Notes: generated by a model from the sequence alone, not told the origin. A stretch of 64,000 bases of DNA from Paracoccus methylarcula (GCF_003007735.2 NZ_PXNQ02000001.1:248001-312000); one strand, 5' to 3'. Shown: positions 1 to 8,643, counted from the first letter of the stretch. Program-made: numbers and translations.

Positions 1-128
1 ACGCGCTGGCCGAAGCGGCGCTGGCCGAGATGCAGTCGCGCAAGATCACCTGCCTGTTCGCGGTGGCAGATGACAGGCCGCAAGGGATCCTGCATATCCA
101 TGACTGCCTGCGCGCCGGCATGGTCTGA
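1..128 (+). CDS. kdsD: KdsD-type arabinose-5-phosphate isomerase, C-terminal end
   Basis: Only the last 42 codons or so are in the window, ending at TGA 126-128. The tail (ITCLFAVADDRPQGILHIHDCLRAG) is typical of the last CBS motif of KdsD/KpsF/GutQ sugar-phosphate isomerases, where a GILHIHDLL-like string ends the protein. This enzyme makes D-arabinose-5-phosphate for Kdo, the inner sugar of LPS. The stop is 4 bp before lptC, so it probably opens an LPS-biogenesis operon with lptCAB. The family call rests on this short end plus context. Confidence 0.75.
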   Translation, partial: ALAEAALAEMQSRKITCLFAVADDRPQGILHIHDCLRAGMV

Positions 129-132
129 GCAG

Positions 133-708
133 ATGAGCCGCACCCGCATCGTCCGCTGGCTGCGCGTGCTCCTGCCGCTGCTTGCACTGGCGATCCTGTC
201 GACGATGTTCCTGTTTTCGAGCAGGCCCGGCACCGATCCCGAGATCCCCTATGCCGAGGTCGATGCCGAGCGGATGGCGCGCGAGCCGCGCATGGTCGCC
301 CCGGAATATTCGGGTGTGACCGATGACGGGGCCGAATTATCGCTTCGCGCCGCCGAAGCCCGCCCCAGGCAGGGCGAGGGCGGGACGGCCAGCCAGCTGC
401 GACTGGACTGGCGCCGCCAGGACGGCTTGACGGCGCAGTTGACCGCCCCGTCCGGAGGGGTGGAGGATGGCGGGATCACGTTGCAGGGCGGGGTTCGCCT
501 GACCACATCCACCGGCTGGACCATGGAAGCGGCGCGCATCGATGCGGCGACCGACCGGTCCCGTCTTTTTGCGCCGGAAGGTGTGGACGCCGCCGCGCCT
601 TTCGGCGAGATTACCGCGGGTGGGATGGAACTGCGCGCCGGGCCTGACAAGGACGGCGCTGCGGTCCTGGATTTTACCGATGGCGTCCGTCTGATATACC
701 AGCCCTGA
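133..708 (+). CDS. lptC: LptC, LPS export periplasmic/inner-membrane protein
   Basis: 191 aa. An N-terminal hydrophobic anchor at about residues 8-30 (VLLPLLALAILSTMFLF) precedes a periplasmic beta-rich domain of the LptC/YrbK type. LptC receives LPS from the LptB2FG extractor and passes it to LptA. I place the start at ATG 133 (MSRTRIVRW) rather than at the upstream in-frame ATG at 70, which would overlap the kdsD coding region. It lies between kdsD and lptA, the usual order in alphaproteobacteria. The sequence is divergent, as is normal for LptC, so context carries much of the call. Confidence 0.85.
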   Translation: MSRTRIVRWLRVLLPLLALAILSTMFLFSSRPGTDPEIPYAEVDAERMAREPRMVAPEYSGVTDDGAELSLRAAEARPRQGEGGTASQLRLDWRRQDGLTAQLTAPSGGVEDGGITLQGGVRLTTSTGWTMEAARIDAATDRSRLFAPEGVDAAAPFGEITAGGMELRAGPDKDGAAVLDFTDGVRLIYQP

Positions 709-729
709 TTTCTGCGAAGGAATATCCAC

Positions 730-1206
730 ATGCCGCGTCTCCTGATCATTGCACTGACCTTGCTGGCTATGCCGGCAATGGCGCAGGAGATTGGATTCGG
801 CGGGCTTCAGGCGGATGTTTCGGCCCCGGTCGAGGTGGCGGCCGACAGCCTCTCGGTCGAACAGGAGAGCGGGCGGGCCATCTTTACCGGAAATGTCGTG
901 ATCGGGCAGGGGGAGATGCGGCTGTCGGCGCGGGAGGTGACGGTCGAATATGCAGATGGCGGGCAAAGCCGGATCAAGTCGCTGCATGCCAGGGGCGAGG
1001 TGACGCTGGTCAGCGGCGAGGACGCCGCCGAAGCCGCCGAGGCGACTTATGACGTCGAATCCGGGCATGTGACATTGATCGGCGATGTGGTCATGACGCG
1101 GGGCGGCAATGTCCTGACCGGGGACCGGATGCAGGTCGATCTGGCTACGGGCACGGCCAGGGTCGATGGCCGGGTGCGCTCGGTGTTTCAGCCGGGCGAG
1201 AACTGA
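730..1206 (+). CDS. lptA: LptA/OstA periplasmic LPS transport protein
   Basis: 158 aa with a cleavable signal peptide ([20 protein letters not shown], cleavage near residue 19). The mature part is one OstA/LptA beta-jellyroll: a run beginning with [21 protein letters not shown], then [15 protein letters not shown] and repeated G(D/E)V strands. LptA bridges LptC to the outer-membrane LptD. An AGGAATAT ribosome-binding stretch precedes the ATG. Its stop TGA overlaps the lptB ATG (TGATG), implying translational coupling. Confidence 0.9.
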   Translation: MPRLLIIALTLLAMPAMAQEIGFGGLQADVSAPVEVAADSLSVEQESGRAIFTGNVVIGQGEMRLSAREVTVEYADGGQSRIKSLHARGEVTLVSGEDAAEAAEATYDVESGHVTLIGDVVMTRGGNVLTGDRMQVDLATGTARVDGRVRSVFQPGEN

Positions 1207-1955
1207 TGCAAGAGGCCGAGATGCAAGCGGGTGACGGCCTGACGGTCAGGAACCTGCGCAAATCCTATCGCAACCGCCTGGTGATCCGGGATGTCTCGGT
1301 CAGGCTGAAACGTGGCGAGGTCGTCGCCCTGCTGGGGCCGAACGGGTCGGGGAAGACGACCTGTTTCTATTGCATCGCGGGGCTGGTCTCGCCCGATGCC
1401 GGGCAGGTGACCATCGACGGGCAGGACGCGACGCGCCTGCCGATGTTCCGGCGCGCGCGCATGGGAATCGGCTATCTGCCGCAGGAGATGTCGATCTTCC
1501 GCGGCCTCACGGTCGAACAGAACATCATGGCGGTGCTGGAGGTGGCGCTGGACGATCCGCGCCATCGCCGCGACCGGCTCGAGGAATTGCTGGCCGATTT
1601 CTCGATCACGCATCTGCGCGGTGCGCCGGCGCTGGCCCTGTCGGGCGGTGAGCGCCGCCGGGTGGAGATCGCCCGCTGCCTGGCCTCGGCCCCGAGCTTC
1701 CTGCTGCTGGACGAGCCATTCGCGGGCGTGGACCCCATCGCCGTGGGCGATATACGCGAATTGGTGCATGACCTGAAATCGCGCGGTATCGGGGTGCTGA
1801 TCACCGATCACAACGTGCGCGAGACGCTGGCGATCGTCGATCGCGCCTATATCCTGCATGATGGTCATGTGCTCATGTCCGGCACCACCTCGGAAATCAT
1901 CGCCGATGCGAAAGTCCGCGAGGTTTACCTTGGCGACAGCTTTCATGTCGGCTGA
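1206..1955 (+). CDS. lptB: LptB, LPS export ABC transporter ATPase
   Basis: 249 aa, the usual LptB length. It shows Walker [10 protein letters not shown] (GxxGxGKT/S), the signature LSGGERRR and Walker [13 protein letters not shown] followed by the H-loop [10 protein letters not shown], all diagnostic for the YhbG/LptB class. The protein powers extraction of LPS from the inner membrane with LptF and LptG, which are not in this window. It overlaps lptA by one base. A second in-frame Met lies at codon 6. Confidence 0.96.
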   Translation: MQEAEMQAGDGLTVRNLRKSYRNRLVIRDVSVRLKRGEVVALLGPNGSGKTTCFYCIAGLVSPDAGQVTIDGQDATRLPMFRRARMGIGYLPQEMSIFRGLTVEQNIMAVLEVALDDPRHRRDRLEELLADFSITHLRGAPALALSGGERRRVEIARCLASAPSFLLLDEPFAGVDPIAVGDIRELVHDLKSRGIGVLITDHNVRETLAIVDRAYILHDGHVLMSGTTSEIIADAKVREVYLGDSFHVG

Positions 1956-2021
1956 AACCGGCCATGCCGGATGCCGGCGGCGGGACATCGCGGGAAATTG
2001 GATCGGATCGTGCGCTTTCCG

Positions 2022-2051
2022 TTGACAGGGACGATCCACTGTCACCAAATT
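2022..2051 (+). promoter_or_regulatory. possible sigma-70 promoter for hpf
   Basis: A perfect TTGACA lies at 2022-2027 in the 207-bp gap between lptB and hpf, with an AT-rich CAAATT at 2046-2051 (18-bp spacer) as the best -10 guess. The -35 is good and the -10 is weak. Confidence 0.35.
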
Positions 2052-2162
2052 GAGATATGCGGGTACGGGATCGACCGTGCCCTGCCATCCCCGTTTTCCG
2101 CCGCGCGCCGGTGCTTGAACGGATCGGCGCAGGCGAAAACGGGCAACCGAAGAGGAAAAACG

Positions 2163-2738
2163 ATGCGCTATACCATCAGCGGAAAACAAATTGATATCGG
2201 CGATGCTCTCAGCACGCATGTCGAGACGGAACTGGGCGATACGGTTATCAAGTATTCGCAGCGCCCGACCGATGCGACAGTCACCTTTTCCCGCGATGCG
2301 CATCAGTTCCTGTGTGATACGGTTGTGCATCTCTCCACCGGCCTGACCGTGCAGGCGCGCGGCGCCGCGAACGAGATCTATGCCGCGTTCGAAGCCTGCC
2401 GCGAAAAGATGGACAAACAGCTTCGACGCTACAAGCGGCGGTTGAAGGATCATCACAAGGATCGCACGGGGCCTGTTGAATTCGGAGAGGCCGGGATGTA
2501 TGTCCTTTCCGCTGACGAGGATGCCTGGGAATCGCATGGCAGTGGCCTGCAACCCATCATCATCGCGGAAATGGAGAGCCGTGTCCCGACCTTGTCGGTT
2601 GGTGATGCGGTGATGCAGATGGAATTGGCCGGAGCGCCTTTGCTGGTGTTCCGAAACGAAAAACATGGCGGCGTCAACGTCGTCCACCGCCGGGAAGACG
2701 GCAATGTGGGCTGGATTGATCCGCGTGGCAACGGGTAA
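2163..2738 (+). CDS. hpf: long-form ribosome hibernation promoting factor HPF
   Basis: 191 aa. The N-terminal S30AE domain (MRYTISGKQIDIGDALSTHV to about residue 100) binds the 30S decoding centre. The C-terminal domain (about 130-188, with FLV-like LLVFRNEKHGGVNVVHRREDGNVGWIDP) drives 70S dimerisation in long HPFs. The ATG at 2163 is preceded by AGAGGAAAAACG. An in-frame extension to 1971 exists but lacks homology-like sequence. The lptB-hpf-ptsN order is conserved in alphaproteobacteria. Confidence 0.95.
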   Translation: MRYTISGKQIDIGDALSTHVETELGDTVIKYSQRPTDATVTFSRDAHQFLCDTVVHLSTGLTVQARGAANEIYAAFEACREKMDKQLRRYKRRLKDHHKDRTGPVEFGEAGMYVLSADEDAWESHGSGLQPIIIAEMESRVPTLSVGDAVMQMELAGAPLLVFRNEKHGGVNVVHRREDGNVGWIDPRGNG

Positions 2739-2820
2739 TCCGTCGCGCACCGCCTTTTGGACGGAACCGTCCCCGACCGATGGCTGGCGGGGGCGGTCAG
2801 CGCAGGAAAGATACGACTGA

Positions 2821-3285
2821 ATGCAACTCAGTGAGATTCTCGGGCCGGGAGCTGTCCGCTCCCTCGGGCAAGTGACATCCAAGAAGAGGCTGTTTCAGGA
2901 ACTGGCCGATCTGGCCCATGCCGAATACCGGCTGAACGCATCCGAGGTGCTGGACGCCTTGCAGGAACGCGAAAGCCTGGGCCCGACCGGAGTCGGGCAG
3001 GGCGTGGCCTTGCCGCATGCGCGGCTGCACGGGCTGGACAGGGTCGTGGGACTGTTCCTGCGGCTGGACAAGCCGATGGATTTCGACGCGGTGGACCGCA
3101 AGCCCGTCGATCTGGTCTTTGCCCTGCTCGCGCCGGAATCCGGCGGGGTCGATCATCTCAAGGCCCTTGCCCTGGTGTCGCGCACATTGCGGGATTCCGA
3201 TCTGAGGGCCAAGCTGCGGGCCAATGACAGCCCGACGGCGCTGCATGCCGTTCTGGCCGCCGCGCAGGGGATCAAGGCGGCCTGA
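2821..3285 (+). CDS. ptsN: PTS IIA-like nitrogen regulatory protein PtsN
   Basis: 154 aa, one PTS EIIA (fructose/mannitol type 2) domain. The phosphoacceptor His is in GVALPHARL (His66). PtsN is the final acceptor of the nitrogen PTS (EI-Ntr, NPr, EIIA-Ntr) and regulates potassium and stress functions rather than sugar uptake. It follows hpf by 82 bp, the usual order. Confidence 0.94.
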   Translation: MQLSEILGPGAVRSLGQVTSKKRLFQELADLAHAEYRLNASEVLDALQERESLGPTGVGQGVALPHARLHGLDRVVGLFLRLDKPMDFDAVDRKPVDLVFALLAPESGGVDHLKALALVSRTLRDSDLRAKLRANDSPTALHAVLAAAQGIKAA

Positions 3286-3287
3286 TT

Positions 3288-3315
3288 TTGAAATGGGGCG
3301 ATTCGGCCCTATAGT
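3288..3315 (+). promoter_or_regulatory. sigma-70-like promoter for the small gene at 3347
   Basis: TTGAAA at 3288-3293, a 16-bp spacer and TATAGT at 3310-3315, just after the ptsN stop. A start near 3322 would leave a short leader containing the GAGGAGGGG ribosome-binding site of the next ORF. Confidence 0.5.
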
Positions 3316-3346
3316 GACGGCTCATCCACCTGAGGAGGGGCCGAAG

Positions 3347-3535
3347 ATGAACAAGCACATCAGCGACCAACCCCGCGGCCACAGCCACCAGCGGTTGCGT
3401 GAATATACAAGGCAGGAACGCGAGGCGGGCATGCATCCATCCGTTGCGACACTGCATAGCCGCCCGCTGACGCGCGGCGCCGAAAGCCGCAAGACCGCAG
3501 AATACCTGCGCATCGAACGCGGCAGGGAAGTGTAA
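3347..3535 (+). CDS. small hypothetical protein, 62 aa
   Basis: ATG at 3347 follows a strong GAGGAGG site and a plausible promoter. The product is basic and hydrophilic, with no membrane segment or signal peptide, and reads MNKHISDQPRGHSHQRLREY at its start. I do not recognise the family. The upstream in-frame extension overlaps ptsN and is not credible. Confidence 0.6.
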   Translation: MNKHISDQPRGHSHQRLREYTRQEREAGMHPSVATLHSRPLTRGAESRKTAEYLRIERGREV

Positions 3536-3559
3536 CTCCGCCGGGCGCGTTACCGTGTC

Positions 3560-3958
3560 TTACTCGGCCCTGGGACGCTCGATCAGGTCCCAGAGATTGC
3601 CATACAGGTCTTCGAACACTGCGACCGTGCCGTAATCGGCGGTTTTCGGTTCGCGGACGATCCGGACCCCGTTCTCGCGCAATCTGGCCAGATCGGCCGA
3701 CAGGTCGCCGGTGTCCAGAAAAAGAAACACGCGGCCACCGGATTGCGCTCCGATGGCCGCGCGCTGGATGTCATTCGTGGCGCGGGCCAGCAGGATCGAG
3801 GCGCCTCCGCCGGAAGGCTGCACCAGCACCCATCTCTTGTCCTGCTCCGGCTGATAGATATCCTCCAGCAGCCGGAAGCCCAGCACATCCACGTAGAACC
3901 GGATCGCCTCGTCGTAATCGCGCACTACCAGCGCGACATGGGCGAGGCGATGGCTCAT
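3560..3958 (-). CDS. VOC (glyoxalase/bleomycin-resistance) family protein
   Basis: 132 aa. It has the vicinal-oxygen-chelate pattern: HVALVVRDYDEAIRFYVDVLGF at the N-terminus, and VAVFEDLYGNLWDLIE at the C-terminus, the D-x-x-G-N-x-W/F-D/E signature of the second betaalphabetabetabeta unit. The metal-ligand His is in the first strand (HVAL). The start at 3958 makes a 4-bp ATGA overlap with the ilvE stop, so it is co-transcribed with ilvE. The substrate cannot be deduced. Confidence 0.85.
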   Translation of the reverse strand: MSHRLAHVALVVRDYDEAIRFYVDVLGFRLLEDIYQPEQDKRWVLVQPSGGGASILLARATNDIQRAAIGAQSGGRVFLFLDTGDLSADLARLRENGVRIVREPKTADYGTVAVFEDLYGNLWDLIERPRAE

Positions 3959-4824
3959 GCCCGGACCAGCTTCTCGTAATCCTCGGCGATGCCGCGCGTG
4001 GCCTGGCCGACCTGGAAGTGCCAGTCGCCGATCTGCCCGACCGGAGTGATCTCGGCAGCCGTGCCGGTCAGGAAGCATTCCTGGAAGCCTTCCAGTTCCT
4101 CGGGCTTGATGCGGCGCTCATGCACCGTGACGCCCTTGTCCTTCAGCATCTGGATGACGGTCTGCCGGGTAAGCCCGTTCAGGAAACGGTCGGCCAGCGG
4201 CGTATGCACCTCGTCATCCTTGACGAAGAAGATATTCGCGCCGGTTGCCTCGGCCACGTAACCCTCCCAATCCATGAACAGCGCGTCCGAGCAGCCCTTG
4301 GCCTCGGCGGCATGCTTGGACATGGTGCAGATCATGTAGAGACCGGCGGCCTTGGCTGCGGTCGGGATGGTTTCCGGGCTGGGACGCTTCCACTTGGCGA
4401 CGTCCAGCTTGGCGCCCTGCCATTTCGCATCGCCGTAATAGCTGCCCCATTCCCATGCGCAGACCGCCATGCGGACCGGGTTGCGCTTGGCCGATACGCC
4501 CATATCCTCGCCCGATCCCCGCCATGCGACCACGCGCACATAGGCGTTCTCGAAACCGTTCGCCTTCAGCACGGCCTCCTTGGCGGCGTCGATCTCATCG
4601 GCGGAATAGGGGATCGGCATGTCCAGCAAGCGGCCCGATTCGATCAGCCGCAGCGAATGCTCGTGTCCCTTGAAGATCTTGCCGTCATAGCAGCGCTCGC
4701 CCTCGAAGACCGAGCTGGCGTAATGCAGCGCGTGGGTCAGGATATGCACCTTTGCGTCGCGCCAGTCGATGAGCTCGCCATCCATCCAGATCTTGCCGTC
4801 GCGATCGTCGTAAGCCGCCGTCAT
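3955..4824 (-). CDS. ilvE: branched-chain amino acid aminotransferase
   Basis: 289 aa, a class IV PLP aminotransferase. HALHYASSVFEGERCY and the PLP Lys region, FLTGTAAEITPVGQIG near the C-terminus and EATGANIFFVKDD are family hallmarks. It interconverts branched-chain amino and keto acids. ATG 4824 (MTAAYDDRDGK) has a GGAGAG site. The upstream ATGs at 4839 and 4836 would cover that site. It is divergent from petP across a 156-bp regulatory gap. Confidence 0.93.
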   Translation of the reverse strand: MTAAYDDRDGKIWMDGELIDWRDAKVHILTHALHYASSVFEGERCYDGKIFKGHEHSLRLIESGRLLDMPIPYSADEIDAAKEAVLKANGFENAYVRVVAWRGSGEDMGVSAKRNPVRMAVCAWEWGSYYGDAKWQGAKLDVAKWKRPSPETIPTAAKAAGLYMICTMSKHAAEAKGCSDALFMDWEGYVAEATGANIFFVKDDEVHTPLADRFLNGLTRQTVIQMLKDKGVTVHERRIKPEELEGFQECFLTGTAAEITPVGQIGDWHFQVGQATRGIAEDYEKLVRA

Positions 4825-4857
4825 TTTTCTCTCCATCAATCCCGGACTTTACGGATC

Positions 4858-4897
4858 TTGCGCAAAATAGCCCGGAATCGGCTAATTTCTTGCGTAA
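4858..4897. promoter_or_regulatory. paired TTGCG(C/T)AA boxes between ilvE and petP
   Basis: A perfect 8-bp palindrome TTGCGCAA lies at 4858-4865 and a near-copy TTGCGTAA at 4890-4897. They are 32 bp apart centre to centre (about three helical turns) in the divergent ilvE/petP gap. The phasing and symmetry suggest a dimeric regulator, perhaps the MarR-type PetP itself. The regulator is inferred. Confidence 0.35.
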
Positions 4898-4980
4898 GAT
4901 GCTTGACGGCTAGCAATCGAATCTTGGAAAGTCAACAAGGCTGTCCTATCAAGCCGGGAAATGCAGAGAGAGGAACGGGG

Positions 4981-5547
4981 ATGCAGCAGAAAGTGCGGGT
5001 GCCGGGAATGATCGGTGAAGATTTGCTGTTCCTGACCGATGATCAGCTTCGCCGGGGGATCGAGGCGATGTTCTTCGCCTATCGCGCCTTTACCGCCGAT
5101 CCCGACCTGATCCTGGCCGAGCTGGATTATGGCCGCGCCCATCACCGCGCCCTGCATTTCATCAACCGCGATCCGGGGCTGACCGTGACATCGCTGCTGG
5201 CGGTGCTTGGCGTGACCAAGCAATCCCTGAACCGAGTGCTGCGGACCCTGATCGAGGACGGGCTGGTCGAAAGCCGGATCGGCCGCCGCGACCGGCGCGA
5301 GCGGCAGCTTTACCTCACCGAGGAGGGAACCCGGCTGGAACGCCGCCTGTCCGAGGCTCAGCGTGCCCGGATGCGGGCCGCCTATCGCAATGCCGGCCCG
5401 CAGGCGGTGGCGGGTTTCCGGCAAGTTCTGGAAGCGATGATGGACCCCGAGACGCGGGCGCAGTATCAGGCGATGACGGACCCGCCGGAAGATCGGAAAG
5501 AACCCGCCAATGAGCAGCCAAGATACACATATTCTGATCGTCGATGA
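4981..5547 (+). CDS. petP: MarR-family regulator, PetP-like
   Basis: 188 aa with a winged-helix MarR domain at about residues 50-140: LTVTSLLAVLGVTKQSLNRVLRTLIEDGLVESRIGRRDRRERQLYLTEEG in sense, including the beta-wing DRRERQL. The downstream neighbour is an OmpR-type regulator overlapping by 38 bp, the petP-petR arrangement first described in Rhodobacter capsulatus near cytochrome bc1 genes. The symbol is by family and synteny; no bc1 genes are present here. ATG 4981 follows an AGAGAGGAACGGGG site. Confidence 0.8.
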   Translation: MQQKVRVPGMIGEDLLFLTDDQLRRGIEAMFFAYRAFTADPDLILAELDYGRAHHRALHFINRDPGLTVTSLLAVLGVTKQSLNRVLRTLIEDGLVESRIGRRDRRERQLYLTEEGTRLERRLSEAQRARMRAAYRNAGPQAVAGFRQVLEAMMDPETRAQYQAMTDPPEDRKEPANEQPRYTYSDRR

Positions 5548-6214
5548 CGACGAACGCATCCGCAGCCTGCTAAGCCGGTTCCTGCGCAAGAACGGGTTTC
5601 TCGTAAGCTGCGCCCGTGACGCGGCGCAGGCCCGCAGATTGCTGAAGGGGCTGGATTTCGACCTGGCCGTTCTGGATGTGATGATGCCCGGCGAGGATGG
5701 TTTCTCCCTGACCCGGTTCCTGCGCGAACGCACGGATATGCCGATCCTGCTGCTGACCGCGAAGGGCGAGACCGAGGATCGTATCACGGGGCTGGAAAGC
5801 GGTGCCGACGATTACCTGCCCAAGCCCTTCGAGCCGCGCGAATTGCTGCTGCGGATCGCGGCGATCCTGCGGCGGGTTCCGGTGACCGAACTGGCGCAGC
5901 CCAAGTTCCTGACAATGGGAATCCTGCGCTACGATACCGAGAAGGCAGAACTGTGGCAGGGCGACGCGCCCCTGCGCCTGACCGGGACCGAACAGGCGCT
6001 GCTGCGGCGCTTGGCCGCCAGCCCCGGTCAGCCGGTCAGCCGGACCGAATTGATCGAGGATTTGGGCAGGGGTAGCGGCGAGGAATCCGAGAACTCGGAA
6101 CGCGCCATCGATGTGCAGATGACCCGCCTGCGCCGCAAGATCGAACCCGATCCGAAGGAACCTCGCTTCCTGCAGACCGTCCGCGGCGCCGGATATATGC
6201 TGGTGATCGACTGA
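5510..6214 (+). CDS. petR: OmpR-family response regulator, PetR-like
   Basis: 234 aa. The receiver domain (1-120) has acidic pocket VDDD at 11-14, phosphoacceptor Asp56 in LAVLDVMMPG and Lys in YLPKPF. The C-terminal OmpR winged helix (about 130-232) includes IDVQMTRLRRKIEPDP and the closing QTVRGAGYML. There is no adjacent histidine kinase. It starts 38 bp inside petP in another frame, so it is probably translationally coupled. Confidence 0.88.
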   Translation: MSSQDTHILIVDDDERIRSLLSRFLRKNGFLVSCARDAAQARRLLKGLDFDLAVLDVMMPGEDGFSLTRFLRERTDMPILLLTAKGETEDRITGLESGADDYLPKPFEPRELLLRIAAILRRVPVTELAQPKFLTMGILRYDTEKAELWQGDAPLRLTGTEQALLRRLAASPGQPVSRTELIEDLGRGSGEESENSERAIDVQMTRLRRKIEPDPKEPRFLQTVRGAGYMLVID

Positions 6215-6252
6215 TGCTTGCTTGCGCGTGGCAGCGGGCCTAGCTTGACGGC

Positions 6253-7086
6253 ATGGACGGCACGCTCACATATCAGGGAATTGAACTGGATGCCGTGACA
6301 GCGCTTGCGCTGCTCGAATGGCAGGCCGAGATGGGGGCCGACGAGCCGATCTCCGACGATACGGTGGATCGCTTCGAACTGGCGGCGCGGCCCAAGCCAG
6401 CGATGCCGCAGATGCCCGTGTCGCAGCCGCAGACCAAGACTCCACCGGCACCCGCCGATGCTCCCGATGATCCGTCGGCGCTGGTCGCCGAGGCCGAAGC
6501 ATTGGCGGCTTCGGCAGACAGTCTCGCGGCGCTGGCGGCCGTCCAGGAGGGTTTCGATGGGCTTGAACTGAAGAAAGGCGCGCGCAATTTCTGCTTCAGC
6601 GACGGCAATCCCAAGGCGCGGGTGCTGATCCTTGGCGAAGCTCCGGGAGATCAGGAGGATCGCGAAGGGCGGCCCTTTGTCGGCCGCGCGGGGCAATTGC
6701 TGAACCGGATGTTCGAGGCCATAGGGCTGGCACGCGATGCGGTCGATGCCGAAAAGGCGCTCTACATCGTCAATGTACTGACCTGGCGCCCGCCGGGAAA
6801 CCGCGATCCGAGCCCCGAGGAAATCGCCGTCAGCCTGCCTTTCGTGCGGCGGCATATCGAACTCGCCTCACCGGACCTGATCGTGCTGATGGGCAATATT
6901 CCCTGTCAGGCGGCCCTGGGACGGCGCGGCATCCTGCGCCTGCGCGGGCAATGGACAGAGGCGTTCGGCCGTCCGGCCCTGCCAATGACGCATCCGGCCT
7001 ATCTGCTGCGCAACCCGGCGGCCAAGCGCGAGGCATGGGCCGACCTGCTGTCCATCGCGGCCCGGCTTGACTCCGGCGCGGGCTGA
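6253..7086 (+). CDS. family 4-like uracil-DNA glycosylase
   Basis: 277 aa. The C-terminal half carries motif A LGEAPGDQEDREGRPFVGRAG and motif B HPAYLLRNP, with GNRDPSPEE between, matching the SPO1/family-4 UDG group that removes uracil from DNA. The N-terminal 95 residues are low-complexity, Ala/Pro-rich. Family-4 enzymes normally have four Fe-S cysteines; here the CxxCPL segment reads LKKGARNFCFSDG and the later site reads VLTWRPP, so the cluster looks lost. It may have different activity. Confidence 0.85.
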   Translation: MDGTLTYQGIELDAVTALALLEWQAEMGADEPISDDTVDRFELAARPKPAMPQMPVSQPQTKTPPAPADAPDDPSALVAEAEALAASADSLAALAAVQEGFDGLELKKGARNFCFSDGNPKARVLILGEAPGDQEDREGRPFVGRAGQLLNRMFEAIGLARDAVDAEKALYIVNVLTWRPPGNRDPSPEEIAVSLPFVRRHIELASPDLIVLMGNIPCQAALGRRGILRLRGQWTEAFGRPALPMTHPAYLLRNPAAKREAWADLLSIAARLDSGAG

Positions 7087-7099
7087 ACCCGGCTTCGGC

Positions 7100-7903
7100 T
7101 TACCCGGCAGAGGCGGTGCCTTGCAGATCGCAGCCCCGCATCTCGACCGTGCCATCCGCTCCGATCAGGGTGATCCGCAGGTCGGTGACATCCAGGTCGA
7201 ACGCCTTGCCCGAGGGAGGCACGAAATCCGCGGTGGCGCGGGTGCCCGTGCCTTCGGGATCGAGCGTTGCCGTGGATACCCAGATCTCGGGGTGATCTTC
7301 CAGCTCCATCGCGGCGACGTCGATATCCTGCCGGGGCAATAGCACGTCGAGCTGAATTCCGTCGGATATATCCCGCCTGGTGCAGCTGGGGCGGAGCGAG
7401 AGCGGTTCGGGCACCCTGGCCAGGGCCGCTTCGATTTCGGGATCGGGATCCACCGCGGCGGCGGGGGCTTGCAGGTCCAGGTGGGCCGGGACGCAGATCT
7501 TCTCGCAGACGCCAAGATCGATGCTTGCGGCCAGTTCGACGGGATGGGCGGGATCGACCGGTTCAGCGGTAAAGGGCAGGACCAGGAGGTTGTGATAGCC
7601 AAGCGTCAGTTCATCGCCCGATCGGATCGCTTCGGGGGCGGGCCAGTGAAAACTGATCTTGGCCAGGTTGTCCGATTCCTGCCACTCGAAGCTGGGCGGC
7701 AGGCCGCTATCGCCGGGATTGCGCCAATAGGTCTTCCAGCCCGGTTCGAGCCGCAATTCGAGTGCCGAGATGCGGTTGCCATCGGCATCCGTCCAGCCGG
7801 GCAGCAGCCGGGCCGATTCCACGCCGGGGGGCAATTGCTGCGCGGCGGCGGGAAGGGCGGCGAATATGGCACAAAGGGAAATCAGCGTGGCTCGGATCAT
7901 CAT
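7100..7903 (-). CDS. exported DsbD N-terminal-domain-like protein
   Basis: 267 aa with signal peptide (MMIRATLISLCAIFAALPAAAQQ). The mature protein resembles the periplasmic DsbD alpha-type immunoglobulin domain (COG4233-like): WKTYWRNPGDSGLPP, CEKICVPAHL with a CxxxC pair near the middle and late cysteines. It has no DsbD membrane or thioredoxin part. A role in periplasmic thiol chemistry is inferred. It is convergent with the glycosylase gene and 103 bp divergent from the yqgE-like gene. Confidence 0.75.
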   Translation of the reverse strand: MMIRATLISLCAIFAALPAAAQQLPPGVESARLLPGWTDADGNRISALELRLEPGWKTYWRNPGDSGLPPSFEWQESDNLAKISFHWPAPEAIRSGDELTLGYHNLLVLPFTAEPVDPAHPVELAASIDLGVCEKICVPAHLDLQAPAAAVDPDPEIEAALARVPEPLSLRPSCTRRDISDGIQLDVLLPRQDIDVAAMELEDHPEIWVSTATLDPEGTGTRATADFVPPSGKAFDLDVTDLRITLIGADGTVEMRGCDLQGTASAG

Positions 7904-8006
7904 GGGGTGGGTTTAGCCGCTGTTGCGGGATGGATGAAATCACTTTCACGCGGGGATCTTGCAACATCGCCCCGAAGCGCCGATCTTGGGGAGACAAGGA
8001 GACCAG

Positions 8007-8597
8007 ATGAGCAGCAGCCGCGAACAGTCCGAATCCGAGAACCTCACCGGCAAGGTCCTGATTGCCATGCCGGGGATGAGCGATCCACGCTTTCAGCGCT
8101 CGGTCGTACTGATATGCGCGCATTCCGATGACGGGGCGATGGGGCTGGTGCTGAACCGGCCATTGCCCGAGATCGATTTCGGCGACCTGCTGGAGCAGCT
8201 GGAGATCGAGGCCGATAACGGCGCCCGCCTGATCGAGGTCCGCTTTGGCGGGCCGGTCGAACCCGGAAGGGGCTTCGTGCTGCACAACGTGCCCGAACAT
8301 GGTAGCGATCCCGAGGGGCGTTTGCGTATCGGGCAGGACCTGGCAATGACCACCACCCGCGACATTCTCGAGGATCTGGCGCATGGGGGCGGTCCGGAAT
8401 CGGCCGTTCTGGTCCTTGGATATGCGGGCTGGGGGCCGGGGCAGCTCGAGGACGAGATGCTGCAGAATGGCTGGCTGGTGGGCGATAGCGCCGAAGAGCT
8501 GGTCTTCGGCGGCGATCACGATGTGAAATGGCAAACGGCGCTGCGGGCGCAGGGCATCGACCCGTCGCTCCTGTCGGCTGCGGCGGGGCGCGCCTGA
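8007..8597 (+). CDS. YqgE/AlgH family (UPF0301) protein
   Basis: 196 aa. It shows the family pattern GKVLIAMPGMSDPRFQRSVV, then AHSDDGAMGLVLNRP, FGGPVEPGRGFVLH and GYAGWGPGQLEDE near the C-terminus. Cytosolic; the biochemical function of the family is not settled. ATG 8007 follows an AAGGAGA site. The upstream in-frame ATG at 7959 is less suitable. Confidence 0.93.
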   Translation: MSSSREQSESENLTGKVLIAMPGMSDPRFQRSVVLICAHSDDGAMGLVLNRPLPEIDFGDLLEQLEIEADNGARLIEVRFGGPVEPGRGFVLHNVPEHGSDPEGRLRIGQDLAMTTTRDILEDLAHGGGPESAVLVLGYAGWGPGQLEDEMLQNGWLVGDSAEELVFGGDHDVKWQTALRAQGIDPSLLSAAAGRA

Positions 8598-8643
8598 CCG
8601 GCGGCGCCCGGGCGCGGCCCGATGCGGTTGCGCGAAAAGGACC

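Noticed and set aside
1188-2882. 564-aa minus-strand frame over lptB, hpf and ptsN start
   Set aside because: It is antisense to three well-conserved genes and has no family features; a GC-rich shadow.
4018-4980. N-terminal extension of PetP antisense to ilvE
   Set aside because: It lies over ilvE on the other strand and has no MarR homology; the real start is 4981.
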